Program-made: the position numbers and the translations under genes
Assembly: GCA_964487655.1 (NCBI GenBank)
Contig: CAZASB010000026.1
Span: 1-26,346 of the forward strand
DNA from: PWXP01 sp964487655
GTDB taxonomy: Bacteria; Planctomycetota; Planctomycetia; Pirellulales; Thermoguttaceae
Direction of reading: 5' to 3'
Length of the DNA stretch: 26,346 nucleotides
In this document: positions 1 to 7,026 of the stretch, in pieces
How the letters are laid out: every line of letters begins with the position of its first letter
How positions within the stretch are numbered: position 1 is the first letter of the stretch
The notes under the pieces: model-generated
The model's database searches: none
What the model was told of the DNA's origin: nothing
What the model saw: only the letters and a program-made list of their open reading frames with translations

Positions 1-159
1 CAAAGAAGCGGCTTGTTTGACCCACCCTACCTATCGTGAATAATCCGGGCTAGCGTTTGTTGCTTCCGCCTTTGGCTTTCGCGCCATCGGCCAGGTCTTC
101 TTCGTACGGAAAAACGAACGTATTGCAGCATGCCGCCCGTCGACGGATAATGGACGGAT

Positions 160-531
160 ATGAGGTGGCTTCCGACACTCCTGACGTGCCTACTAATCGC
201 CGGTTGCGGGTGTAGCGAACTGCCCGAGACGCAACACTCGCCTGAACCGAGCCGGCGTAACGAATCGCCAGCGAAGCCTCCATCCATCTCAGTCCCCGCA
301 GCCCGCGCCTCCAATCAACCAGAGAAGCATCCCGTTGGGTCCGGGGCCGTCGAACCGGCGATGGAGGCCGGAGCGCCCGATATCGGCGAGCCCGACCCCC
401 GGCGATTCACCCCCAACCAGCGTTATGGCTGGCCGAAGGACTTTCTGCTACCCCTGATCATCGAGATTGAGATCCCCGACGTGCCAGAGGAGATTCGCGG
501 ACCCTCGCGGCCTATTGAGCAACTTCCCTAG
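160..531 (+). CDS. Small putative lipoprotein of unknown function
   Basis: A 123-residue protein with a clear lipoprotein signal: a short hydrophobic stretch at residues 4-14 ends in the lipobox IAGC, with Cys16 as the predicted lipidated residue. The rest is rich in Pro, Glu, Ser and Ala (about residues 17-75), as in a flexible linker. A more ordered tail follows, with a hydrophobic patch (FLLPLIIEIEIP) near residues 94-105. I recognise no domain. The start is the ATG directly before the signal peptide; no good Shine-Dalgarno sequence is visible. It is followed after about 150 bases by another exported protein on the same strand. The export signal is seen directly; the function is unknown, and the gene call rests mainly on the signal peptide and open frame. 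Confidence 0.55.
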   Translation: MRWLPTLLTCLLIAGCGCSELPETQHSPEPSRRNESPAKPPSISVPAARASNQPEKHPVGSGAVEPAMEAGAPDIGEPDPRRFTPNQRYGWPKDFLLPLIIEIEIPDVPEEIRGPSRPIEQLP

Positions 532-684
532 TAGACCGCGTCTAGATGCGGCATATTCCAGATAACCGGTAGGTGGCTTCCCAACTGGCCGACTTGGCGC
601 TGCCGGGGACTTGAAGTGAGGTACAATGTCATGGTAGGGTGGAAAAACTGGCAATTGCGCTACCCCCGACCAGAGAGGTATATC

Positions 685-1527
685 GTGCGAATGGCGGCTT
701 ATACAATTCGAGGCGCTGTCGTCACGTTGCTGATTGGGTGCCCCGCGTGTTTCGGGTGGGAGTTCGAGATATATCGCCAGCAGCATCCTTGGGGCGAATT
801 CGAGCCCGGTGCGTGGAAACTGGTGCGGGTTCTGACGGAAACGCTCGACGAGGCCGGACTGGTTACTGGCACCACAACCACCGAAACGCGAACCACGCTA
901 ATGCAGGCAGACAAGCAGGGCATTACGCTTGAAGTAGCGACAACCGTGGAGGTCGCCGGAAAGCGATTTGAAGCAGAACCCCAGACGCTCGATCAAGACT
1001 ACTGGGGCCAAATGGAACCCCATACCCTCGGACCAGGTAGGACCACGCCCACTCGGATTACCGTCGGTGAGCAATCCATTGCGTGCCAGGTTCAAGAGAT
1101 GACTATCTTGGGCCCCGGAACGCGTACCGTCTCGAAAGTCTACGTGTCCAAGGCCGTGAAGCCGCACGTGCTCAAACGCGAAAACGTCACGACCACGCTT
1201 GATGGTAGCGAGACGCTTGGCGAGACAACAATCGAGGTGATTGCGCTGGACTTGCCATTTCGAGTCCTTTCCGAGATTCAGTCGACGGCCCACGTGCGGT
1301 CCGTGAACCGACATCCGAAGGGTGTCGTGTTCACTCTGGCGGTGGTCTCGGACAGAGTACCCGGTGGCGTGGTAAGCCACTGGTCGAAAGAAATGGACCG
1401 AACTGGGCGAATCGTGCGTCGCAGTACGCTTGAACTGCTGGACTATGGACTGGAGGGCGAGCCGGTTCGGACGGGGCTATTCGGACGAACGCGTCCTCGC
1501 AGGAACATGCGGCCTCCAACTCCGTGA
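685..1527 (+). CDS. Secreted protein of unknown function
   Basis: About 280 residues with an N-terminal hydrophobic segment (AVVTLLIGCPACFG) consistent with a signal peptide, then a Thr/Val-rich, probably beta-strand-dominated body without a domain I recognise. The frame is open from 616, but GAGAGG at 673-678 sits 6 bases before a GTG at 685 and 12 before an ATG at 691. This places the signal peptide at the very N-terminus, so I prefer 685 (691 is equally possible). It has many Thr-Thr and alternating hydrophobic/polar stretches, such as the run around LVTGTTTTETRTTL. It lies between a small lipoprotein gene and the hydrogenase cluster, with no sign of belonging to the latter. The secreted nature is inferred from the signal peptide; the role is unknown. 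Confidence 0.65.
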   Translation: MRMAAYTIRGAVVTLLIGCPACFGWEFEIYRQQHPWGEFEPGAWKLVRVLTETLDEAGLVTGTTTTETRTTLMQADKQGITLEVATTVEVAGKRFEAEPQTLDQDYWGQMEPHTLGPGRTTPTRITVGEQSIACQVQEMTILGPGTRTVSKVYVSKAVKPHVLKRENVTTTLDGSETLGETTIEVIALDLPFRVLSEIQSTAHVRSVNRHPKGVVFTLAVVSDRVPGGVVSHWSKEMDRTGRIVRRSTLELLDYGLEGEPVRTGLFGRTRPRRNMRPPTP

Positions 1528-1665
1528 CTGCCGCAGAAACCCGTGGCCAATCGCGGGAATCCGTGGCGCCCAACCTCGTATAGGACGCCGGTCATAAGGA
1601 TCGAATCGGCGCAACACTATGCCTTTCAAGCACTTAGCTAGATTTTCCGAGGAGTGTGGCGCTCT

Positions 1666-1681
1666 CGGCACGCCGATTGCT
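1666..1681 (+). promoter_or_regulatory. Candidate sigma-54 (-24/-12) promoter for the hdr-mvh-hyp cluster
   Basis: The sequence CGGCACGCCGATTGCT matches the sigma-54 consensus TGGCACG-N4-TTGCW at every defined position except the first. The invariant GG (1667-1668) and GC (1679-1680) are separated by exactly 10 bases. Transcription would begin near 1691, leaving a leader of about 60 bases before the hdrC ATG at 1754. Sigma-54 control is common for hydrogenase operons in other bacteria. I found no obvious enhancer-binding-protein site upstream, so the regulator is unknown. Confidence 0.55.
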
Positions 1682-1753
1682 CTTAAACCATCAATAACGT
1701 TGTGCGCCGAGGCTTACCTACACCCGGATGCAAAACGCACCGAAGGAGTATGT

Positions 1754-2335
1754 ATGGCAACCATTGCCCAAGAGACCATTGCCCAAGAGAACGGAACCTT
1801 CCTGAAAGAGGTCATCGACAACACCCCCGATGGCAAGCGGCTCGTCCACTGTCTCCAGTGTGGTAGTTGTGGGGGTTCCTGCCCCAGCGGCGCCGACATG
1901 GAGTATACGCCTCGCACGCTGATCGCGATGATCAACGCGGGCGATCGCGAAACAGTCCTTGCGGCCAACACGATGTGGGCGTGCGTCTCGTGCTATTTCT
2001 GTACGACTCGCTGCCCCCAGCAAATTCCTATCACCGACCTTATGTATACGCTCAAACGGATGTCGATCGCCGAGCGGAAGTACCACGACACCGACGCGCC
2101 TGCCTTGGCCAAGACGTTCACCGACTTCGTCGACAAGTACGGTCGGAGCTTCGAGTTCGGGTTGGCCACCGGGTACGTACTGCTGAATCGGCCGCTTAGC
2201 GCGATGAAAATGGGACCGATGGGGTTGGCTATGTTCACTCGCGGCCGGATGTCGCTCATACCGTCCAAGATCCGGCAACTGGACCAGTTGCGGACCATTA
2301 TCAAGAAAGCCAAGGAACTTGGGGGACAGAAGTGA
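1754..2335 (+). CDS. hdrC: HdrC-like subunit of heterodisulfide reductase
   Basis: A 193-residue iron-sulfur protein that in HdrABC complexes wires electrons from the flavin subunit HdrA to the catalytic subunit HdrB. Two complete [4Fe-4S] motifs are visible: Cys33-36-39-43 (CLQCGSCGGSCP) and Cys77-80-83-87 (CVSCYFCTTRCP), followed by a helical C-terminal region ending in a basic tail. The frame is open from 1619. I chose the ATG at 1754 because GAAGGAG lies 5 bases before it (1742-1748), because the upstream extension would overlap the sigma-54-type promoter, and because the Cys motifs then fall where they do in family members. It is the first gene of the cluster, and its stop overlaps the start of hdrB (GTGA). 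The N-terminus contains a duplicated TIAQE. Confidence 0.93.
   Translation: MATIAQETIAQENGTFLKEVIDNTPDGKRLVHCLQCGSCGGSCPSGADMEYTPRTLIAMINAGDRETVLAANTMWACVSCYFCTTRCPQQIPITDLMYTLKRMSIAERKYHDTDAPALAKTFTDFVDKYGRSFEFGLATGYVLLNRPLSAMKMGPMGLAMFTRGRMSLIPSKIRQLDQLRTIIKKAKELGGQK
1760..1789 (+). repeat. 15-bp perfect tandem duplication at the start of hdrC
   Basis: ACCATTGCCCAAGAG occurs twice in direct succession (1760-1774 and 1775-1789) and encodes TIAQE-TIAQE just after the start codon. It is in frame, so the reading frame is kept, and it lies in the non-conserved N-terminal tail before the first iron-sulfur motif. It looks like a recent slippage duplication or an assembly/strain variant. Confidence 0.8.
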
Positions 2336-3219
2336 AATACGCCTACTATCCCGGTTGCTCGCTGGAATGCAATGCCGCGGCGTACGATCATTCGGTGCGC
2401 GCGGTCGCTGAAATGCTGCGTATCGAACTGGTCGAAATCGACGACTGGAACTGCTGCGGCGCCACCGAGTACTTCAGTCAGGACGAACTGGCCGCCTGTG
2501 CCGTCGTGGCACGAAACCTCGCACTGGTCGACGGCAAGACCGAGCAGCTCGTGGCCCCCTGTGCCGCCTGCTATTTGAACTTGAAGAAGACCGACAAGCT
2601 CATGGCCGACCACCCCGACATGGGCGCGAAGATTAACGAGGCCCTGGCCGCCGGCGGACTTCACTACAAGGCAGGCCGGGTCCAAGTACGCCACATGCTC
2701 GACGTTATTTACGATGACATCGGCGAAGAAGCCGTTCGCGACAAGGTGGTACAGCCGCTTAACGGCGTGCGCGTGGCGCCCTACTATGGCTGCCAGGTGG
2801 TCCGGCCCATCTCGAACGAGGACAATCCGGAATATCCGATGAAAATGGACTGGCTCTTCCAGTGGCTGGGGGCCGAGGTGGTCGATTATCCGGTCAAAGC
2901 CCATTGCTGCGGCGGCCACATGACGCAGATCAGCGAGTCGCAAGCATTCGAGTTGATCCGCCGGCTGCTTCAAAGCGCCGAGGACTACAAGGCCGACATG
3001 ATCCTGTGCATGTGTCCGATGTGCCAGTTGAACCTCGACGCGTTCCAGAGCCGCGTCAATGGGTTCTTCGGCACGAGCTTCAACATCCCCATCGTCTATT
3101 TCACCCAGATGCTGGGGGTGGCGTTCGGCATTGACGGCAAGAAGCTCGGCATTGGCAAGGAGTTGGTCTCGGTAAAACCGGTGCTCGACGCGAAGCTGCA
3201 AGCGGTTGCGTCGGCTTGA
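2332..3219 (+). CDS. hdrB: HdrB-like catalytic subunit of heterodisulfide reductase
   Basis: A 295-residue protein with two CCG domains, the hallmark of HdrB, which in methanogens binds two non-cubane [4Fe-4S] clusters that cleave the CoM-S-S-CoB disulfide. Both cysteine sets are complete: Cys9, Cys41-Cys42-Gly, Cys77 and Cys80 in the first half; Cys154, Cys192-Cys193-Gly, Cys228 and Cys231 in the second. The length is normal for the family. The start is a GTG whose last two bases form the hdrC stop, indicating translational coupling. With all ligands present the protein should be redox competent. The substrate is not evident, since no coenzyme M or B genes are in the window. An unknown disulfide or another thiol-type acceptor is an inference only. 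Confidence 0.94.
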   Translation: MKYAYYPGCSLECNAAAYDHSVRAVAEMLRIELVEIDDWNCCGATEYFSQDELAACAVVARNLALVDGKTEQLVAPCAACYLNLKKTDKLMADHPDMGAKINEALAAGGLHYKAGRVQVRHMLDVIYDDIGEEAVRDKVVQPLNGVRVAPYYGCQVVRPISNEDNPEYPMKMDWLFQWLGAEVVDYPVKAHCCGGHMTQISESQAFELIRRLLQSAEDYKADMILCMCPMCQLNLDAFQSRVNGFFGTSFNIPIVYFTQMLGVAFGIDGKKLGIGKELVSVKPVLDAKLQAVASA

Positions 3220-3255
3220 GCGGTGAGACTAGTGAGTTGGTCGCTGCGGTTGCGA

Positions 3256-3269
3256 GGCCGTGAACGGCC
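3256..3269 (+). other. Small intercistronic hairpin between hdrB and hdrA
   Basis: GGCCG-TGAA-CGGCC forms a perfect 5-bp GC-rich stem with a 4-base loop in the 98-bp gap between hdrB and hdrA, the first sizeable gap in the cluster. It is followed by GGTTTGT, not a real U-tract, so it is a weak terminator at best. It may act in mRNA stability or processing. The stem is short and could be chance in GC-rich DNA. Confidence 0.3.
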
Positions 3270-3317
3270 GGTTTGTAATACGAAAGAACACGCTAAACGA
3301 CGATTCGGAGCAATATC

Positions 3318-5360
3318 ATGGCCGAACGGGTCGGCATCTACGTTTGCCACTGCGGTAGTAACATTGCAGGCATAGTTGACGTCGAGGCAGTTGCCAAGTG
3401 GGCAGGCGCCCATATCCGCGATGTCGCCGTGGCCAAGGACTATAAGTTCATGTGCTCCTCGCTCGGTCAGGCACTGATTGAGGAGGACATCAAGAAGGAG
3501 AACCTCACTCGCGTGGTCGTGGCGGCATGTTCTCCCCACCTACACGAGAAGACCTTCCGGCGCGCCTGCCAGAACGCAGGACTCAACCCATACCTGTTCC
3601 AAATGGTCAACCTGCGCGAGCATTGCTCGTGGGTGCATACCGATCGCGCGGCGGCAACCGAGAAGGCGAAGGGGCTGATCTCCGCCGCCGCGGAACGTGT
3701 GAAGCTGCAGAAACCGCTCGAACCGATGTTCGTTGACGTCAATCCGGCCACCCTGGTGGTCGGCGGCGGCATCGCCGGCCTTCAGGCTGCCATCGAGTTG
3801 GCCGACGCCGGTCATCCCGTCTACTTGGTCGAGCGCGAGCCGTCCATCGGCGGTCACATGGCCCAGTTCGATAAGACGTTCCCCACGCTCGACTGCTCCG
3901 CCTGTATCCTCACGCCGAAAATGTCGGACGTCGGACAGCACGAAAACATCACGCTGCTGACCTACTCTGAGTTGGAGGAAGTGAGCGGCTCGGTCGGCAA
4001 CTTCAAGGCGAAGATCCGCAAGAAAGCACGCTACGTCGATTACGACAAATGCACCGGCTGCGGCATCTGCCAGGAGAAGTGCCCCCGCAAGGTGGTCGAT
4101 CACGACTTTGAAGCCGGCCTGGGCTACCGCAAGGCTATCTACACCCCCTTCCCGCAGGCCGTGCCCCGCGTTCCCGTGATCGACACGGAAAACTGTACGT
4201 ATTTTACCCGGGGCAAGTGCCAAGTGTGCGCCAAGGTGTGTCCGACCGAAGCGATTGACTACAATCAGCAGGACGAAACCATCGAGATCAACGTCGGCAA
4301 CATTGTCATCGCGACGGGTTGGAAGCTATTCGATTGCGAACGGATTCCGCAGTACGGTTACAATCGTTTGGCCAACGTGTACACGAACATGGAATTCGAG
4401 CGGCTGTGCAACGCGTCCGGCCCGACCAACGGCAAGATCGTCATGCGGGATGGCAAGACCGAGCCGAAGAGCATCGCCATCGTCCACTGCGTGGGTAGCC
4501 GCGACTCGAAACTCAACCCGTACTGCTCGAACGTGTGCTGCATGGCAGCCCTGAAGTTTGGGCACTTGGTGCTCGAAAAGACCGACGCCAAGGTGTACTC
4601 GTTCTACATCGACATGCGCGCGCCGATGAAGGACTACGAAGAGTTCTACCAGCGTTTGCTCGAAGAGGGCATGACTTTCGTGCGAGGCAAGGTGGCCGAG
4701 GTGACCGACGCGGCGCGACAGCCTTCCGAACAGGGCAAGCTCATCGTCCAGTTTGAAGACACGCTGCTGGGCAAGCAGAAGCGACTGCCGTTCGATATGG
4801 TCGTACTCATGGGCGCGATCGAGCCCCAGGCCGATGCCAAGGAGTTCGGCATTCGCTGCGGCATCTCGTGCTCGATGGCGGGCTGGTACACGGAGCGGCA
4901 TCCGAAGCTCGACCCCGTGGCCACCATGACCGACGGCGTGTTCGTGGCCGGCGCGTGCCAGGGGCCAAAAGACATTCCCGCCTCGGTAGCCCAGGGGGCC
5001 GCCGCCGCCGCGCGAATCCAAGCGATGATCACCAAGGGCAAAGTGATGATCGAGCCGATTGTCGCCTCGATCAACGAGGAGGCGTGTTCTGGCTGCCGTA
5101 TCTGCAATAACCTGTGCCCGTACAACGCTATCGAGTACGATGAAGAAAAGCAGGTGAGCCGCATCATCACGGCCTTGTGCAAGGGTTGTGGAACGTGCGT
5201 GGCCGCATGTCCCGCCAACGCCATTACCGGGGCGCACTACAACAACGCGCAGGTCTTTGCCGAGATCGAGGGCGTGTTGTGGGACGCCATGTACGATGGC
5301 GATGGAAACGGCCATATCACGGGGGAACCGGCGCTCGAGCCCGAAGCCGCCCCGGCGTAG
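3318..5360 (+). CDS. hdrA: HdrA-like FAD/iron-sulfur electron-bifurcating subunit
   Basis: A 680-residue flavoprotein, the proposed bifurcation centre of HdrABC-MvhADG: electrons arriving from the hydrogenase are split at FAD between ferredoxin and HdrB. Seen in order: an N-terminal Cys-rich domain (Cys10/Cys12, Cys46, Cys71), the FAD Rossmann motif GGGIAGLQAA at 149-158, the HdrA-specific FPTLDCSACILTPKM at about 188-202, an inserted ferredoxin-like pair (Cys245-248-251-255 and Cys293/301-304-308), the core FAD domain, and a C-terminal two-cluster ferredoxin (Cys590-593-596-600 and Cys621-624-627-631). The acidic tail after about 645 is not conserved. ATG 3318 has GGAG 7 bases upstream. It matches the methanogen-type length with one FAD domain and no fusion to other subunits. 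Confidence 0.95.
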   Translation: MAERVGIYVCHCGSNIAGIVDVEAVAKWAGAHIRDVAVAKDYKFMCSSLGQALIEEDIKKENLTRVVVAACSPHLHEKTFRRACQNAGLNPYLFQMVNLREHCSWVHTDRAAATEKAKGLISAAAERVKLQKPLEPMFVDVNPATLVVGGGIAGLQAAIELADAGHPVYLVEREPSIGGHMAQFDKTFPTLDCSACILTPKMSDVGQHENITLLTYSELEEVSGSVGNFKAKIRKKARYVDYDKCTGCGICQEKCPRKVVDHDFEAGLGYRKAIYTPFPQAVPRVPVIDTENCTYFTRGKCQVCAKVCPTEAIDYNQQDETIEINVGNIVIATGWKLFDCERIPQYGYNRLANVYTNMEFERLCNASGPTNGKIVMRDGKTEPKSIAIVHCVGSRDSKLNPYCSNVCCMAALKFGHLVLEKTDAKVYSFYIDMRAPMKDYEEFYQRLLEEGMTFVRGKVAEVTDAARQPSEQGKLIVQFEDTLLGKQKRLPFDMVVLMGAIEPQADAKEFGIRCGISCSMAGWYTERHPKLDPVATMTDGVFVAGACQGPKDIPASVAQGAAAAARIQAMITKGKVMIEPIVASINEEACSGCRICNNLCPYNAIEYDEEKQVSRIITALCKGCGTCVAACPANAITGAHYNNAQVFAEIEGVLWDAMYDGDGNGHITGEPALEPEAAPA

Positions 5361-5419
5361 GACGAGACGCGAGTCACCCGTCAAGCAATCAGAAACAAGA
5401 ACGTATCCGGGAGTTTCCC

Positions 5420-5917
5420 ATGCCAGACGAAAACTTCGAGCCCAAGATTGTTGGGTTCTGCTGCAACTGGTGTTCGTACCGTGCCGCCGACCTAGCCGGT
5501 ACGGCACGCATCAAGTACGCGCCCAACGTGCGGATCATCCGCGTAATGTGTAGCGGGCGCATCGACCCGGCGTTCGTACTGAAGGCCCTTGCCTTGGGGG
5601 CCGACGGCGTGCTGCTGGCCGGTTGCCATCCGGGTGAGTGCCACTACATCGACCAGAACTACAAGGCCATGCGCCGTTACGCCATGCTCAAGCATACGCT
5701 TGCCGCCATGGGCCTGGAGCCCGATCGGGTCCGGCTCGTCTGGGCCTCGGCCGCCGAGGGCCAGCGACTGGCCGACGCCATCGATCAACTCGTGGCCGAT
5801 GTCAAGAAGCTCGGGCCGCTGAAATGGCCGGCCAACTGGGATGAGAACGGGCAACGGCTCGAAGCAATTGAATCGATTGAAAAAGAGCACCAAGAGGTGA
5901 TGGAGGTTCCCCGATGA
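5420..5917 (+). CDS. mvhD: MvhD-like iron-sulfur subunit linking hydrogenase to HdrA
   Basis: A 165-residue MvhD/HdrD-delta family protein. In the methanogen complex it carries a [2Fe-2S] cluster and forms the bridge that passes electrons from MvhAG to HdrA. The family signature is visible: GFCCNWCSY with Cys14, Cys15 and Cys18, then RVMCSGRIDP with Cys44, and LLAGCHPGECHY with Cys69 and Cys74. The frame is open well upstream into hdrA, but the ATG at 5420 is preceded by GGGAG at 5409-5413 with 6-base spacing and gives the normal family N-terminus. The C-terminal 30 residues are charged and variable. The stop overlaps the mvhG start (ATGA), which fits stoichiometric production of MvhD and MvhG. 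Confidence 0.94.
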   Translation: MPDENFEPKIVGFCCNWCSYRAADLAGTARIKYAPNVRIIRVMCSGRIDPAFVLKALALGADGVLLAGCHPGECHYIDQNYKAMRRYAMLKHTLAAMGLEPDRVRLVWASAAEGQRLADAIDQLVADVKKLGPLKWPANWDENGQRLEAIESIEKEHQEVMEVPR

Positions 5918-6939
5918 GCGACGCCGCTGCTACCACTGAACCCACCGTCGCCGCTAAAAAGGGTAAGCTGGCCCTCTACTGGGCCGCTTCCTGCGGCGGC
6001 TGCGATATTGCCACGCTCCAACTTCACGAGAAGATCCTCAAGGTCGACGAACTTTTCGATATCGTATTCTGGCCCTGCGCCACCGACAGTAAGGTACATG
6101 ACGTCGAAAAGATGGCCGATGGCGAGATTGACGTTTGCCTGTTCAATGGCGGCATTCGCACCAGCGAACAGGAGTACATGGCCCAACTGATGCGACGTAA
6201 GTCGAAGGTGCTCATCGCCTTCGGTTCCTGCGCCCACGAAGGCTGCATCCCCGGCCTGTCCAACATGAACAACCGCCAGCAGGTGTTCGATGCCGTGTAC
6301 AAGGAAGGTGGACCAACCTTCCCGGAGAACCCCAAGGACTTCCGCCCACAGCACAAAACCGAGATGCCCGAGGGCACGCTTTATCTACCGGTCTTCTACG
6401 ATACGCTCAAGACGCTCGACCAGACCGTAAAGGTGGATTACTACCTTCCCGGCTGCCCGCCTGAAGGCGAGAATATCTGGAAGGCGATCGAGGCGATTGT
6501 CTCCGGCAACCTACCGCCGGCCGGTGCCGTGATCGGCGTGAATACGACCGTCTGTGACGAGTGCTCCCGTAAACGCACCGAGAAGAAGATCAAGAAGTTG
6601 TACCGAACCTGGGAGATCATCCCCAACGAGGAAGAATGCCTCCTGGAGCAGGGGATCCTCTGCTGCGGTATTGCCACGCGGGCAGGCTGCGGCGCGTTGT
6701 GCCCCACGGTCAATTCGCCGTGCATCGGCTGCCATGGTCCCAACGACGGTGTGGAGGACTTCGGTGCCCGAATGATGAGCGCTATCGCCAGCGTGATCGA
6801 CTCGAACGATCCCGAGGAAATCAGCCGAATCATTTCCGAGGGAATTCCTGACCCGATCGGTACTTTCTACCGCTTCAGTCTCGCAAAGAGCCTGTTGCGT
6901 CGCAAGAATCGAGAAACGAACGGCAACGGAGCGAAGTAA
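5914..6939 (+). CDS. mvhG: MvhG-like [NiFe]-hydrogenase small subunit
   Basis: A 341-residue small subunit of a group 3c [NiFe]-hydrogenase, relaying electrons from the Ni-Fe site through iron-sulfur clusters to MvhD. Proximal-cluster ligands are visible: Cys27 and Cys30 (SCGGC), Cys106 (GSCAHEGC) and Cys181 (LPGCPP). A C-terminal ferredoxin-like part has Cys214, Cys217, Cys242, Cys250/251, Cys259, Cys263, Cys270 and Cys273, enough for medial and distal clusters. There is no twin-arginine signal, so the enzyme is predicted to be cytoplasmic, as expected for this group. The start overlaps the mvhD stop, with GGAGG at 5902-5906, 7 bases upstream. An 87-bp gap with no gene separates it from mvhA. 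Confidence 0.95.
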   Translation: MSDAAATTEPTVAAKKGKLALYWAASCGGCDIATLQLHEKILKVDELFDIVFWPCATDSKVHDVEKMADGEIDVCLFNGGIRTSEQEYMAQLMRRKSKVLIAFGSCAHEGCIPGLSNMNNRQQVFDAVYKEGGPTFPENPKDFRPQHKTEMPEGTLYLPVFYDTLKTLDQTVKVDYYLPGCPPEGENIWKAIEAIVSGNLPPAGAVIGVNTTVCDECSRKRTEKKIKKLYRTWEIIPNEEECLLEQGILCCGIATRAGCGALCPTVNSPCIGCHGPNDGVEDFGARMMSAIASVIDSNDPEEISRIISEGIPDPIGTFYRFSLAKSLLRRKNRETNGNGAK

Positions 6940-7026
6940 ACACGAACTCAAGACGTCACCACCGACCTCGCGTTGGTGGAGTGATGTTTGGCAACTACGG
7001 ATTTCTCCTAAGCGGGAGTGACTTTC

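Noticed and set aside
27..314. Minus-strand frames near the window start
   Set aside because: They overlap the lipoprotein gene with a clear lipobox on the plus strand and show no motif or start signal.
1619..1753. 45-codon upstream extension of hdrC
   Set aside because: It lacks a ribosome-binding site, overlaps the sigma-54-type promoter, and is not needed for any motif. The ATG at 1754 has an excellent Shine-Dalgarno.
1993..3201. A 402-codon minus-strand open frame opposite hdrC/hdrB
   Set aside because: It lies entirely opposite genes with intact catalytic motifs. Its product is His/Val/Ala/Asp-rich, the usual mirror of GC-rich coding sequence, with no domain.
5177..5419. Upstream extension of mvhD into hdrA
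   Set aside because: It would overlap the C-terminal ferredoxin part of hdrA by about 180 bases. ATG 5420 has a proper Shine-Dalgarno and the family N-terminus.
4326..5507. A 393-codon minus-strand open frame opposite hdrA
   Set aside because: It is a shadow of hdrA codon usage, shows low-complexity Arg/His/Val composition, and crosses the hdrA-mvhD junction.
6957..6979. Weak 5-bp stem (CCACC/GGTGG) in the mvhG-mvhA gap
   Set aside because: It is too short with an 11-base loop in GC-rich DNA and is likely chance.
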